Part shown: positions 10,500 to 23,005 of the stretch, one piece after another
Layout: every line of letters begins with the position of its first letter
How positions within the stretch are numbered: the stretch's first letter is position 1
Source of the DNA: Lithospermum erythrorhizon
Lineage: Eukaryota > Streptophyta > Magnoliopsida > Boraginales > Boraginaceae
DNA length: 64,000 nucleotides
Assembly: GCA_019722365.1 (NCBI GenBank)
Contig: JADFUC010001373.1
Span: forward strand, 310,001 to 374,000
Reading direction: 5' to 3'
The notes under the pieces: model-generated
Seen by the model: the letters and a program-made list of their open reading frames with translations, nothing else
The model's database searches: none
What the model was told of the DNA's origin: nothing
Made by a program: the position numbers and the translations under genes

Positions 10500-11192
10500 A
10501 AAGTGAAGAAAACTTGTAAATCTGACTACGTGAAACTTGTGAATGCTGATTACCTTACTGCTGAGAAACTATTCGCCCAAAGCAATGAAACTCTCCACGC
10601 AGAAGCAAAAGATTGGATGAAACGAACAAGTGAGAATTGTTCCCTTGTAGCTGTCCTAATAGCCACAGTTGCCTTTGCTGCAGCCTATACTGTCCCAGGA
10701 GGCGTCGACGACAAAACGGGCATCCCAGTGCTCGTAAACGACGCCTTCTTCATCACCTTCGCCATTGCAGATGTCCTCTCCATCACATTCTCCTTAACTT
10801 CCGTTGTTGTGTTTCTTTCAATTTTAACGTCTCCCTATCAAATGATACACTTCAAGAGAGAGCTTCCTCGTCGAATAATCCTGGCGTTTACGCTTCTTCT
10901 TCTCGGTGTTTCGATGATGATGGTAGCGTTTTCGGCCACGATTATTTTGACAATTAAGGAAAACGGAGCTTGGGTTAAGATACTCTTGTACTCCATGGCA
11001 TCTTTACCGGTTTTTATATTTCTCTTGTCTTATTTGAAACTTTATAAGGAATTTTGGAAGACTCTTGTTGAATCAGTGGTGGAAGCATTCAATATGTGTC
11101 CAAGAAAGAGGAGTGGTGGAGATGAAGAGAGCAAACATAGTTTCCACTATTCTTCATCTTTCGCACTTGAAGACGAAGGTTATTCAGTTTGA
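10500..11192 (+). CDS. Ankyrin/PGG gene, terminal exon with PGG membrane domain (ACD6/ITN1-like)
   Basis: The exon starts after the acceptor ATGCAG and runs in phase from 8741 to a stop at 11190-11192, adding about 230 residues. It encodes a charged linker, then the PGG domain: the signature W-M-K-R-T-S-E-N-C-S, the first helix VAVLIATVAFAAAYTVPGG, and N-D-A-F-F-I. Four membrane segments are visible, counted from the linker at about residues 50-67, 86-112, 127-150 and 162-182, followed by a basic then Ser/Glu-rich cytosolic tail. In Arabidopsis, family members ACD6 and ITN1 act in salicylate-linked defence and salt/ABA responses; the role here is inferred from family only. No frameshift is visible in the three exons. 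The protein shown is about 459 aa, short of the usual 550-750 because the N-terminus is missing. Confidence 0.85.
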   Translation, partial: KVKKTCKSDYVKLVNADYLTAEKLFAQSNETLHAEAKDWMKRTSENCSLVAVLIATVAFAAAYTVPGGVDDKTGIPVLVNDAFFITFAIADVLSITFSLTSVVVFLSILTSPYQMIHFKRELPRRIILAFTLLLLGVSMMMVAFSATIILTIKENGAWVKILLYSMASLPVFIFLLSYLKLYKEFWKTLVESVVEAFNMCPRKRSGGDEESKHSFHYSSSFALEDEGYSV

Positions 11193-13887
11193 GGTATATA
11201 TATGATACTATTAATTATTTTCTAAGCTATATTAAACGTGTTTAAGATCATGATCATGATCAATAAGTGTCATATTTCATCTTTGTGTTTATGAAATAGA
11301 GTTAATTGTATATGGTTGCAATAAATGTGGTCAAATTGTACCTTGTCCTAGTAATAAATTAAATGGCACATTTAATTTTTGAAAGATTACAAGAGTGCAC
11401 TTTGATTCTAGTAAACGTGCTACATTATACTCTTGTTACTTAATGGACTAAATTTCTTCTTGGTCATATTTACTAGGACGATATCTGAGATTAACTTTTA
11501 TAAAATAATTTAAATTTTATAAACATGAATTCGTCAGAATATTAAGCAAGTATAAGATAGATTGATAAAAATATGTTACCATTTGTGTGAAATCTATTAC
11601 ACTGTTTAAAATAGTGAGTATATAATAATAAGTGTCGTTTTATGTTTATAATAAATTTAAAGTATTATTATTACGAATCAAACTACCCATGAAAATAATA
11701 TAAATGTTATTTTTTCAGGTCAAAACAGAATATGCTAAAACACATATGGAGTGTGTACTTCCACATGCTGGGAGTATTTATATAGGACCGAATAACAATA
11801 ATTGAAAATAACGTATTGTATTGTAGGATGTTTCTGTATCTGCTTCTCTATAGGAAGCATCGATCTATTACATATATATTTGTGTGGTTTCATCAGTAGT
11901 GATTCAAATATCTAACCTACTGGTTTATTTCTTCCCCGAGCTAGGATTGAAATATATATGCTTACTAAATGTAAAACAATATATTTTGAATAATTATGGT
12001 TTGAATAATCCCAATGGAGACTTATTAACCATTTATTTATAGATAAATAGTAATAATAAATTATTGCAATATAATCATATCTAAGTATGATATGATAAAA
12101 TTAACATACTAACATGTATGCAAGTGGTAATTGTTGATTTGGTTCAAGTTATTTAAGTTTACCTAGATAGCTATATTATCGAGATTACCAGTTTAAAACG
12201 ACCTCAAATGTCGCGACCATGATTTCCGAATCGACAACGCTTATCATCTGCTCATATTTTAGACGTTAAAAACAAGGACAAACTCGCGAACATTTATCAT
12301 ATTTGAAAGTGACAACTCCAGAATAAATTGCATCTACCTTCGGCGACTAACGATAATAATGTAACTATCTAGGACTAAACGACAACTCTGGCCTACTCAT
12401 TCAGCGACTCTCAAATCGACAATTATCTCCTATTATATCAAGTACTTTATTACCTTAGCTTGTAAGGTATTAATCTGAACACATTCACTATCCTTCCGGA
12501 CTAAAGAAATATTTTTAGACTATTAGGTTCCCTAAGAAGACAATCATAGGTAAATCTTCCCCACTTATCCTTTTTCTTATAAAAACAAGTGACAAATGGC
12601 ACAGAAAATTACTCAAGTTTAATTTATTTACCATTTCGATCACTCATAATCACTTTCGACTCAATTTAATCACTCAAGTTTATAAAACGACTCACTCGAC
12701 TATTTCGGTCAATTTATTTTAATATTTAATGTTAATTATTTTTTTGTAACTATATGCTCCCAACGGAAAAGCTATGGACAAGTACAAGTATAAAAGACCG
12801 TTAAGCTACGGATCGGAAAAATTTAGAATTTAACCAAATTCGCCTAATACCATAAAGATGAAGTTGTATGATCGTATTTTGCTTGCATGGTAACAAGCAT
12901 AAGTATTTAAGTACACTCCCTATTAGGGTATCGTCTTTATAGCAGAGGAACAAACTTCCTACATACAAGAGCCTAAGTTTATCATTATATCTAAGAACAT
13001 TCAAATTCAACTACTAAACAAACTTTGGTTCATTTACAACAAACTCTATCTATCCGTAGATGTTAGTTATTGGTCGATTGTGGTCTTTCAGTTTGAAATG
13101 GGCTCACTTAGTAGTTTTGGGTTGGAGTTATGGATTTGGACAAGCTAGCCTCCTTCAATTAGTAATGGTTTGTTGGGCCTCAACTTAAATCACCATTATT
13201 CTTCTATGTTCAATTCAAAAAATATATATAATCATTTTTATCATCACAATTTAATCCACTTATGTAGGGTTAGTTAAATTGATTAATTGAATAATCTAAA
13301 TATTGATTAATTAATTGATTAATTGGCTAGTTGACATGTTAATTGCTAATTATTAATTATTTTCTTTAATTATTAATCATCTTATGAAATTCTAAATTGT
13401 TTAATTGTAAAAATCTTCTTTAATTATTAATTATTAATAATCTTCTTTAATTATTATTGATCTTGCGATTTGCTTATTGTTAATCATCTTTATTAATTAT
13501 TTGAGTATGAATCTTTTTAGTTTAGTTTTTGTCATTTATCAATTTTGATTGTTATTTAGATTCTAAATCATATATTTTAATTGTAGAGTCGTGGATAAAC
13601 TTATTTTGATTGATTGATAGGATTAAAATGTTAGGTTAAAAAATGACATCGTTTTGGCCTAGGTTTTAATAAAAATCGAATAAAACGATGTTTAATTTTA
13701 TTTTATTTTGCCTCTACACCACCGAATTTGGACTCCTGGGTCCGACTATGCACATCGCCTCCTGAATTATGCATGAATATTACCTTACAATTAGTAAATC
13801 AAGGCTGAAATAAATTAAGTTCTTGAAAATGCAAATAAAAAATATAATGGAGACTTTATAAATAAATGGATCGGGTTCAGATCGGTC
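11193..13887. other. Intergenic region with repeat fragments, no gene seen
   Basis: AT-rich, with no convincing coding frame. 12190-12740 is less AT-rich, with words (cgacaa, cgactc, cactcaagtttat) resembling decayed LTR or dispersed repeats. 13255-13500 is low-complexity TTAATTATTAAT sequence with three copies of a tcttctttaattatta motif. The 69-aa minus frame at 12801-13010 shows no domain. The + strand text at 11890-11950 resembles the end of a small dispersed repeat, but no boundary is clear. Confidence 0.5.
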
Positions 13888-14455
13888 CAACGACGCCCGA
13901 AATCGACTGTGACGTTAACAAAGCGACCAATCGTTATTTTTAAGTGTCCTAACAATTTTATCACATTTCAATTATCTGCTTAATCGGTAAATCCCCAATT
14001 TGATGCCTAAAACCCTAATTCCCAATTTCAAATATATAACGGTAATCTACTTTATGAACTCCTAATTGATTAATCTTCGACAATCGAAAGAATAAAAAGA
14101 TCAACGGTTTATGCTCGAGGTTCGTGAATCACCTTCCTTCTTTAATAGTTTATTAAACTTCAATCAATACAATCAATCAACTCAAAACAATAAACTAACT
14201 CTAGTAATCTAACCTATCACTCAAGACAGTGCTCTGATACGATTTCAACCCTATTTATAGATACAAACTTGCTTCTAATCCTACTAGAATAGATCCTAAT
14301 GCTAAGCAACAATTATATCTAACAACAACATGCCCAAATCCTACTCAAACCATGTTTCCTAGTCTCAACAGAATTCTTTCAGATTCCATTCTCTAGATCA
14401 TACACTTCATGTACGATTTGGTGGCCGTGTTCTTCATTGCCTAAGAATCTCAATA
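13888..14455 (-). repeat. 3' LTR of Copia element B
   Basis: Matches 18500-19060 over its length, including long shared blocks such as tcaatacaatcaatcaactc and aacaataaactaactctag. The outer start on the minus strand is TATTGAGATTC, next to a purine tract GAAGGGGGAGG (14456-14466), the likely polypurine tract. A TATTTATAG motif near 14250 could be the promoter. The left edge is fuzzy by a few bases. Confidence 0.85.
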
Positions 14456-14683
14456 CCTCCCCCTTCTTAGCATACGGGCCAAGGAGTACATTAAGATTGC
14501 TTTAATGTCAAGTTGTCCTGCGGATCACACCTACCACTCACAGCTAGCAAGAAGCCGCTTTTCGCCTTTGTTCAAGACTCTTCAAGGAAGATATCGTAAC
14601 CATTCCTCGTAGGTGTGTATTTTGTCGTGACAAATTCAATCATTTCACTCCAATATCTCTCCGATCCAATGGTACTCCTCGAT

Positions 14684-15720
14684 CTACGTGTTTGGATTCG
14701 AGTGTAGGGAATTCTTACTCAAGTATCGCACTGGTAGTCGCACAAGCACGGTGAACTTGCCTCTCGCTTGGATTCTCACCCTTGAATAGTTCTTCACCAT
14801 ATGGGGCAACTCTTTTCCACATTCCACAGAATAAAGAATGTATTCTCGCCTCTCAAGGTAGACATAGCAATGCACTTCCGCAACTTTGCTTGCCGTAGAA
14901 ATCGCTTCCTCCAGCTGAAACACCATTAAGTATCCTCAAGAGACTTAAGTGAATCAATGTCACCAAAGAAGTGTCCTAACTGTAGCAAGCACCGAGATGG
15001 TTCACCTGGTTCCAAAAACAAATGCTCAAGTCATAGCCTCCCTTCAAGTATCTCGCAAGATCCACTTCACACACTCCCAATGCTCCTTCGCTCGAATTAG
15101 CGTAAAATCGCTTGCTAAACTAACCCGCAAATGCAATGTCCGGCCCGGTACGTACTATCGCAGATACATCAAGCTTCCTACCGCAGAGGCGTACGGAACC
15201 TTCTCCATGTACTGATGTCATCTTCGCCTCGATTCTTTTTAGAACTCATTCAAGGTGCTGCCCAATCGACAACTTACCGAATTTTGCATTGTCCATATCG
15301 AACTCCCATAATTGTAGATGTACTTTTCGAGACACCCATTTTTCCCTGCTTCTATCCCTCACGATCTCAACTCCAAAGTATACGAGATTCTATACCTCCT
15401 AAGTCTTTCATCTCAAAAGCTTTAATGAGTTCCTTCTTTAAAGCTAGCAATCTTTGACCTGATCCTTCCCTACGATAAGCATGTCATCTACATATAGCAA
15501 GAGGATAGTTAAGATTACTAAAATGGAGTCTTTAAGTGAATTTGATCAAATGAGTTTTCTCAATCCATTCGCTTCCATAAAAAAGACTCAAACTTGATGT
15601 ACCACTACCTGTGTGCTTGCTTGAGTCCATACAAAGCTTTCTCCGCAGCTTACAAACAAGTATTTCTGCCTTCCACTTCAAAAACCCTCAAAGGTCGTGA
15701 CATATATGTCCTCTCAGCAT
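14684..15720 (-). pseudogene. Copia element B reverse transcriptase and RNase H remnant
   Basis: The reverse complement of 15470-15515 reads LLLYVDDMLIVGKD, with the catalytic YVDD at 15483-15494. Near 15070-15095 it reads EHWECVKWILR, the conserved Tnt1-type HWEAVKWILRYL segment. 14684-14926 (-) encodes QLEEAISTASKVAEVHCYV and, near its end, RYLSKNSLHSNPNT. These are broken forms of the RNase H active-site region (ALSTTEAEYIA) and of a DSQSAI/LSKN-like stretch. Many frame changes are needed to join these pieces. Frames on the + strand at 14949-15215 and 15131-15457 are antisense shadows. Confidence 0.8.
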
Positions 15721-15923
15721 CACCACGGAGCAAGTTCTGCTCTTAACATCCATCCCAATTTCTAAGTCATACGCAGCAGCCAATCCAAGTACTACCGATT
15801 GAAGTCATCTTGACTAATCGGAGAGAATATCTCTCAAAGTCTATTCCTTGTCTTTGTGCAAATCCCTCACAACCAGCCTAGCTTTCAGATCTAGGTACTT
15901 TTGTACTCGGATCAATCTTCGCC

Positions 15924-16247
15924 TTATGCATCCATCCTGCTCTTCAAGACTTTGAAGTTATCTTGTTTCTTCACTGGGCAAACGTATGGTTCTTGTCTCA
16001 GAGAGTTCATCTCTTCTTCCATAGTCGCCATCCATTTTTCCTTTCTTTCAAGATTAATAATAGCTTCAGTAGAAATGTTCTCCCCCATCCGAAGCAAGAC
16101 ATATTCATTTGGAGAATACCTGGAAGAGCTTGTTCTTACTCTAGAAGATCTCCTGACATCTTGAAGTATTTGATCTTCTGTCTGTATTGCATTTTCACTT
16201 CCTGCAGTCTGTGATTGTTCACTCTCAAGATATCTTCCGTTGATCAA
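15924..16247 (-). pseudogene. Copia element B linker and start of RT
   Basis: A 107-aa frame containing DVRRSSRVRTSSSRYSPNEYVLL, the usual basic R-S-R linker before RT. It is followed by RKEKWMATMEEEMNSLRQ, matching the plant Copia motif in which the W and EEM-SL residues open the RT domain. This is the longest surviving frame of the element. Confidence 0.8.
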
Positions 16248-16439
16248 TATCGTACGTGTTTATCATTGCATCCATCATTGACAGTTCGTAATGGATTTCC
16301 CGAGATACTATGATCAATTTCTTCAATGTCATCTTGCCAATCAACAAGATCACCATCAGAATCGGCTTAGCTTTTCAAGTTTGTCTAGATCCTTCACAGC
16401 TTTGATCTCTTCTTGGAACATCGCCATCTCTACTTAATG

Positions 16440-17450
16440 ATCTTTGTCACGTATCATACAACTTATATACCAAACTTTCATCATCACCAAAGCTCAGTGA
16501 ACACACCTTTTGGACTTGGAAACCGCTCTTGCCCTTTTCATCTTTAGGACATTGCATATGCTATGCAACAAAAGTCCTTAAGTGTTTGTAAAGAGACATC
16601 CTTCCGCATCATGTCTTTATGCTTCCATCGGGAAGTTGTCGTAAGAGGCTTATGCTTTATAACCGAATCACGCTACTAAGGCTTCACCTCTGTATAGTCT
16701 TCGGAAGACTAGTACGTGGATAACATACATCTAATCTTCTCTACAATTGTCCTATTCATTCTCTCAACCACAACTATCGTGTCGAAAGTGCTTAGTGGGA
16801 TGACGCTTCATGTCTAATTCCTCCTTTAGACTTACAAAGATCTATCAAATTCTCCAATGTACTCACCACATCAAGTTCATTCTAATGATGGCATTTCTTT
16901 TAAGCGCTTCTTTCAACTAATCACGGGCGTACTTAAAAGTTTCGCTACTTGTTCTTTGTTTTAATGCAGCATCCAAACCTTCCTAGAGCGATCATCAATA
17001 TAAGTGACAAAATAAGAGTTACTCCCTATCAGTTTTCACTTTCATAGCCCACACATACATCCGAGTACATAGCTCTAGAATCGTAGCCTTCCTTGCGAGC
17101 TTTTATCAATTTGATCCGTGTTGCTTTCCCATCGCCAGCCGAGCGCAATTCTTCAATTTCAAAAGTTATCAAGACAGTAAATGACTTGTTTTCAGAGAGA
17201 ATACCAAGTCCTTTAGCACTATACGCCTAACCAGCGCGCCAAACATCTACATCGCCTTCTAATGCATTAATTTCACACTTTTGTACTGAGTTTAGCTTTG
17301 CATGTTGTACCATCCTTGGATTCCTTCAAAGAATCATATTGATCCCTTCAATCTCCATTGTCCATTTCATGACAAGTATTTATATCCTTCATCATCTAGT
17401 CATTTCGAAGATAAGACTCATCCTCGGTTGTGAATGTGTCCTATTATCTC
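16440..17450 (-). pseudogene. Copia element B integrase remnant
   Basis: The reverse complement of about 16730-16772 reads V-V-E-R-M-N-R-T-I-V-E-K-I-R, the hallmark of the end of the Copia integrase core (GVAERMNRTIVEKVR), which contains the catalytic glutamate. The rest of this stretch has no open frame but sits where integrase belongs, between the protease remnant and the RT linker. Confidence 0.65.
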
Positions 17451-17457
17451 AATTCAA

Positions 17458-18063
17458 TCAACTTTCCATTGCCGCCACAAACACACTCCAATTGCCTTGA
17501 CGGCCGAGGTGCCGGTGATATTTCCCATCTTTGAAATTCCAAAAATTGCCTTCTTCATAAGTGTGAAAGAAGTCCTTATTCGAGTCACACGAAAGGAAGC
17601 TCCCGAGTCTACAATCCACCTTCTTTCTCCACAAAGATAGTACTACATCCACCTCTCCAAAGAACTACAATGAGATCACTTTTGTCATCTACAATTGCAA
17701 CATTGTTTTCGCCTTTCTTGACCTTTCCTTCAAATTTGATCTTTCTGAATGAGTACTTCCAAAGGTCCTTTCTTCTTATCAAGTAAAGAATGGTAATGCG
17801 GTCTTTCTTGTTCAAGCCACACCCTCTTAGCTTTAGTTTAAATTGTTTAGTCTTTTTTCTTGCTAAACTTCTTCCTTCATACATAAGAGAGAGTTTCCTC
17901 TATCATTGTTGTTTGACAAATGTCGTGCCCGATTTACACTATCTCTTCTTAGCTCTTCATTCATGATGGAATTACAAACTTGCTCCTGCATACAAAGTTC
18001 CATCAAAAGTAAGAATCCAAGTAGAGTTTCCCATTTAATCGTGCAAAGGAACCTAATCCACAA
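17458..18063 (-). pseudogene. Copia element B gag C-terminus and protease remnant
   Basis: 17863-18063 (-) encodes VCNSIMNEELRRDS, the gag stretch normally written V-x-x-x-I/L-NEE-x-RR-K. 17609-17884 (-) holds the basic zinc-knuckle region and a KVKKGENNVAIVDDKSDLIVV segment, which precedes protease in Tnt1-like elements. At about 17595-17640 another frame reads RWIVDSGASF, the retropepsin active site with its catalytic Asp retained. It is followed by text comparable to F-x-x-Y-x-x-G-x-F and K-M-G-N. The upstream gag N-terminus (about 18064-18499) is too decayed to recognise. Confidence 0.75.
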
Positions 18064-18499
18064 TGCCCTCGCACCTCATCACCGGCCACCCCATGGAGCT
18101 TAGTCAGGTAAATATGTGTCTACTGGGTTTAAATGCTCAGCCGAGAGGCTCTCCATCCGTATATCATCTCAATTTGCCTAATCGCCTAATCGCTCCTTAC
18201 CTCATGAAAGAACGCTTCCTCTCATACAAGCTCTCAGAACTTCTCCAAAGATCCATGTTAGTGAGTAACACTATCAACATGATGGATCAAGCACCTATAT
18301 CTATATAATCTCTTATATAACCTAAGATTTCTATCCAATTCACCCATTCATACACATCTGTATTAGGTGGTCAATTCCTAACTCTTCAATAGGTCTAGCA
18401 AGTCTCTTAACATATAACCTATCAAGATCTTTGGCTTTCCGTGACGCGATAGTTGTTGGCCGTCAAGATGACCATCATCGGGTTTGGCCCGAGCCTCCA

Positions 18500-19060
18500 T
18501 GATGTTGCCCGACCCGAGCTCGATACTAATTGCTATTTTTAAGCGCCCTAACAATTTCCTACTCACAGATTTCAATTATTCAAGCCTTAATCGAAAAAAT
18601 CCCCACTATGCCTAAAAAACCCTAATTCCCAATTTCAAATATAATCTGTAACTATGTATTTAACCCTAATCGATTAATTCGACAATCGAAGAACGCAAGA
18701 TCACTATTTACGTCAAGGCTCAGAATCACCTCCCCTCTTAGAATAGCTTTATTAAACTCTAAATCAATACAATCAATCAACTCAAAACAATAAACTAACT
18801 CTAGTGAATCTAACCTATCAATTTCGCACGGGGTCGCTTTGACATACGATTTCGCAACCCTATTTATGATACAAACTGTTTCTAATCCTACTGTGAATGT
18901 GATCCTAACGCTAAGAACAAATTCTATCTAACAACATGCCCAAATCCTACCAACCACAAGCTCTACCTCGATGTAATTCTTTCAGATTCCATTCTAGATC
19001 ATACATTCCCTCACGATGATGCCTGGCCATGGCTTCTTCATCGGCCAAGCAACCCTAACA
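18500..19060 (-). repeat. 5' LTR of Copia element B
   Basis: About 561 bp, homologous to 13888-14455. The outer edge reads TGTTAGGG on the minus strand and ends at 19060; the inner edge starts TGATGTTG on the + strand at 18500. Divergence from the other LTR is substantial, with many indels, so the insertion is old. No canonical tRNA-Met site was found inside the LTR. Confidence 0.82.
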
Positions 19061-19520
19061 ACACGAATAAATGGACCCACCACAAGAGCGGGCCGTGAGC
19101 GAAAAGCCCAAGATAAAGCCAAGTAAGAAGCCCAAATAAAGAAGAGTCAGAGATTAACGGGTTTGATTTGGCTCACCAAGGTAAGTAATTACATCATAAT
19201 TACCCGACTTAACGAGCACCCGACCTCTTACCCAGCCGCAAAATCATTAATCGCCAACGCAAGCTCATCAAGGCTCGACTACGAATCATTCAAATGTACT
19301 ATAAGTCGATTAAAACTAATAAAGTAATTTCACTTTCGATACCAAAATCTGCCTCTTCGAAATTCAAACTTCTTCTCGAACTGCTACTAACTTATCATCG
19401 AGTGTTTCTACCGAACAACCTGGCCATTTTATAGAACCTCATTTGAACCAAGGCTGCTCCGACTCCACTACCAAAATTCCGACTGCATCATCATGAAAGA
19501 TCATCTCAATATAAGAATTT
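19061..19520 (+). repeat. LTR fragment, probably Gypsy (Tat/Athila-like), + strand
   Basis: The text at about 19380-19420, ctgctactaacttatcatcgag followed by tgt, matches the common Gypsy U5 pattern 'CTGACTT-ATCATCGGAGTGTC' just downstream of the transcription start. The sequence before it (aggcccaagataaag, aagcccaaataaag) is typical of U3. No coding part is attached and the edges are not resolved. It abuts Copia element B, which may have inserted next to or into it. Confidence 0.45.
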
Positions 19521-21950
19521 TAGATGGAGCCTGAGCATTTTTCAGTTGGTGAGTCTGTTAACCTAGCAAACAACAACATAATCTTATTTTAAAAGGTAGG
19601 TTTAGCAGGTTGACAAACATGCCCATTGCTAAGAATAAATCATGGCATGCCACCATATACGATTTAAGCGTCAGCATTCATTTACTACAAAGCTCATGGG
19701 ATGCACCTTCAATTTAATTACATTTCAATCATTGGATTGCCTGAACATATTGTACATTATTGGTGATGTATCGTGAGCTACTTTTCAACAAATTGACTAA
19801 TTGGACATATTGATTTGATTAATTGGACAATAGCAATGAGAATATGCCACGGCCTTTATAGTTTGGCCATGGAGGATGACTCTTTCCAAACTGATAGATA
19901 CTCCTTCAAAATTCTTTTTAATTAACCATTTTATTTTTGAGAGAAAGTTTGGAACAATATTATTAACTTTTCATGAATTTTATTTTCATAATATTAATAT
20001 TTTATATAATATATAATAATAAATTTCTCATAGTAATCAATGATTAACCGCTCCCAAAAAGCGACATGTCAATAAAGAATTAATGATATTAAAATATATA
20101 TAAGAGATTTTATTAAGTTAAATATAGCGATATATTATTATTCATTGTAATTATAGTTTAAACTAAACATGGGCAATTGGATAAGTAGTTGGAGTACAGA
20201 ATAATTATCAATCATCGACGTTATATCAAGGAAAAAAATAATGGGTAAAATATAAATGTATAATCAACTCTTCAATAATATGGATATTAAAAAATGTTAG
20301 TACTGCCGTACTGGCTTGTTAATAAGTTGAGTACATTTCGAAACTCGATCTAATTACTCTTTTTAAAATGGCTTTATAGTTCTTGGTGATCCCAGCAAAT
20401 GTGAATGTTTCGAATTGAAGTGTTCTTACTAATCCCCTGTCTAATCTTTCAAAGACCAAAAGTACTACTGGGTGGTGCTTTTGCTCGATTGGGCAAGCTA
20501 AGGATTTGGAACAATTTCATAGAAAAAATGTGAAGTCTTCAATCGTAGAGGACAGTATCACCCTTCGACTATGTATCCGGCCTTGACACTATCACCCTTC
20601 TTGCTCGAGTCTTTAACAACGCTTGTGTGGCTATTACAAGTTGAGGAATTGAACCACATCTAACATTTAATTGTAAATGATGATGACTAACTTAATAAGC
20701 TCCGCGGACTATAAAAATATACGTGCCATTTTTTTGTACTCCCTACTTTTTTGTGTGTGTGGATGTACACTACTCTGGGTCCTAGACATTGATTCAAAAT
20801 TTTGTTTTCAAACACAATTTTGGAAGTGCGAAAATAAAAAATATATTAAAATATTAATATAAGAAATGATGTGAAATTTTTAAAACTCCAGAAAATATCT
20901 ATTCTCCATCCCTTGAAGATTGTATAGTTTTGACTTTATTTGAGTTAATTGTCAAAATAGTCCTAGATAATGGGCATGAGTTGTACTTTGGTCTCCAATA
21001 GTGACAACATAACACTTTGATCTACGATAGTAACCCAAATGTTACACTTTGATCTCCAAATTAACGTCTCCTTCTGTAATTATGCACCAGTTGAAGCAAC
21101 TGCTACACAGCAAGAATCCTACTTAAAGATGAAGACTGTAGGAAGAATTTAAAGGCCTCCTCGAAGGTTATCTTATTCCGTGGCTTTGTGAACTTTGTAG
21201 TTGTAAAGTTCCTTAGGCCATGCATTAGTTGAAGTATTTCAATTTTGTCTCCTTCTTTTTGGAAACTATACTCTATTATGATTTGAATTGAAAATGAAGG
21301 CAAATGCCACATGGTTAACCTCTTGGTGCTTGCGCCGCTTCATGGCCTTTGACTTAGTTATTTATTGCCGGCAGAAAATATTCACATTAACATATATAAT
21401 CCATAGTTCCATACAACATGAGAAACCTTCTTCATAAAAAATCTTTTGACCATTATGGAATTTATTCTTTAAAATATACGATACTCACACTTCAAATACG
21501 CTTTTAATCGAAGATCCCTAATATATAATATACTAAAATGAATATATCAATCGAAAGATCTTAAAGAGGCTACCGATACTCTCACAACGCTTAAACTTTA
21601 TAATATAATAATATGTTAATTACGAGTATAATAATATATATACACTTTCAGAGTTCGAATCTCTAACTTAAAATAACTAAATGTGTTCATAAAATTTAAA
21701 AAATTGTAAAATATATCATTAAAAAATCTTAATAAAGATCATACCTTTATAAAGACTCTAACTTTCACATTATCCCCCCCTCACGATTGTCCTTAAAATA
21801 TTCCCCTCTCTTTATATATATCTGTCCTATGCTTCAATTTTATGTCTTACTTTTTTTAATAACAAGATGGCATGAAATCGAATGAGATCAGCATAAACCG
21901 ATAGGCCTGCACTAAATATAATTAACAAATTAAACCAACTAGATAGCCAA
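19521..21950. other. Intergenic region, no gene seen
   Basis: AT-rich, with no supported coding frame. 20930-21080 resembles part of a common dispersed repeat ('ttaattgtcaaaatagtcc', 'acactttgatctcc' twice). The small frames at 20677-20862 and 21103-21312 have no recognisable domain. Confidence 0.5.
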
Positions 21951-21956
21951 TTCTTT

Positions 21957-22190
21957 TATAAGGTGAGACTCGCAGCCATCATATTCGTAGAGTGCTCACT
22001 GATTAGACCGAATTGACGTTTGTAATAATAGCCTGCAAATCACGCAATCCAGATAAATTATACTAGGCAAGTTTCGTGTTCTAAGCTCAACTAAAAAAGT
22101 ATTGATAGGGAGAATCGAACTCATCACCTTACGATCACAAGCTCACGTACTTCACTAACTTAACCATCTTTCTTATAACAAGGAGCCAAT
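21957..22190 (-). repeat. tRNA-derived SINE-like element
   Basis: On the minus strand the sequence begins near 22175 with TGGTTAAGTTAGTGAAG (A-box-like). It has AGTTCGATTCT (B-box-like; on the + strand at 22111-22121) about 35 bases later, and continues with TTAGTTGAGCTTAGAAC and a tRNA-unrelated body. This layout fits a plant SINE with an internal Pol III promoter. It does not fold into a proper tRNA. The 3' end is not clear. Confidence 0.5.
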
Positions 22191-23000
22191 TCTTGTAACT
22201 AGAGGATGGTGTACCACCAAATGAATTGTAATTTATGCATACATAATGACTAATTTTGTCACCCAAACCTTTTTTATTAGAATTAAATACAAATTAAAAT
22301 TTGTCATTTTGTCTAATAAAAAGTTGCTAATTTGAAATACTTCTAAATATAAAATGAATTTTGGTAATGAATTTGGAAGAAACTAAAAAACAAAAGATAA
22401 GTAAATACACTTTTCAAGTTTAGAGGAGACTATATCCTAGTTTTTCCACCTCTATCTTAGTTTTCCCACCAATAATCATATTGTTTGGTAAGGAATAGAC
22501 ATCCTTGCTATTTTTATCTTTATTCTACTATCCAATCCCATTAAAATAACCAATCTCAACCAAACAAAACAAGAATAGTCCTCTTTATATCTCTAAGCAT
22601 AAACTCCCCCGCCCAATTGTTTAATAAGATATTCTTCTATTTTGTCTCTTCCTTAGTCTAACTTCAACAATCACTTCATTATTACATCACATAATACCAA
22701 ACAAAATTTGCCGGACATGCCATTTGTTACATAAATGACTATCTAGACATTGTCCCATTTCTTTCTTGTGAACTTATTCAATTGGTGGTGGTGGTGGTGA
22801 CGCTTGTTTAAGTGGTGGCTCGTGCTCATTCATAATTCATTTTATTCACATGATTTCTATGCTTCCCAATCTCTTGTAATAAGTAAGTATTTATTGCTTA
22901 TATATGTATATAGTATTTCTATTTTCTTCATAAAACGAACTGTCGAGTCACACTGTTCCAATCGAACTTACTATTGAAGTTGAAAAAATTCTACTCGTTT
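22191..23000. other. Upstream region of the RING gene
   Basis: AT-rich intergenic sequence. A short (GTG)n tract at about 22783-22799 and runs of CTCTT or ATTTCT are present. No gene or clear repeat was recognised. Confidence 0.45.
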
Positions 23001-23005
23001 ACAGT

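Larger units (their letters stand above)
13888..19060 (-). mobile_element. Degenerate Copia LTR retrotransposon (element B, Tork/Tnt1-like)
   Basis: A 5.2-kb Copia element on the minus strand with two recognisable LTRs of about 565 bp (13888-14455 and 18500-19060). Between them, right to left, lie remnants of gag, zinc knuckle, protease (DSGAS), integrase (GVVERMNRTIVEKIR-like), RT (YVDD) and RNase H. The protease-flanking text (D-x-x-F, then K-M-G-N) and the RNase H region resemble Tnt1, so the Tork lineage is inferred. Frames are broken repeatedly. The bases right of the element are acacg; no matching copy is seen at the left edge. A third LTR of the same family starts at 63534 (+). Confidence 0.88.

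Noticed and set aside
13861..19075. Shared 10-mer aataaatgga on both sides of Copia element B (13861-13870 and 19066-19075)
   Set aside because: Copia target duplications are 5 bp, the words sit at unequal distances from the LTR edges, and an AT-rich 10-mer can match by chance.
22081..22190. tRNA gene
   Set aside because: A B-box-like word is present, but no acceptor stem or anticodon arm can be paired. A SINE fits better.
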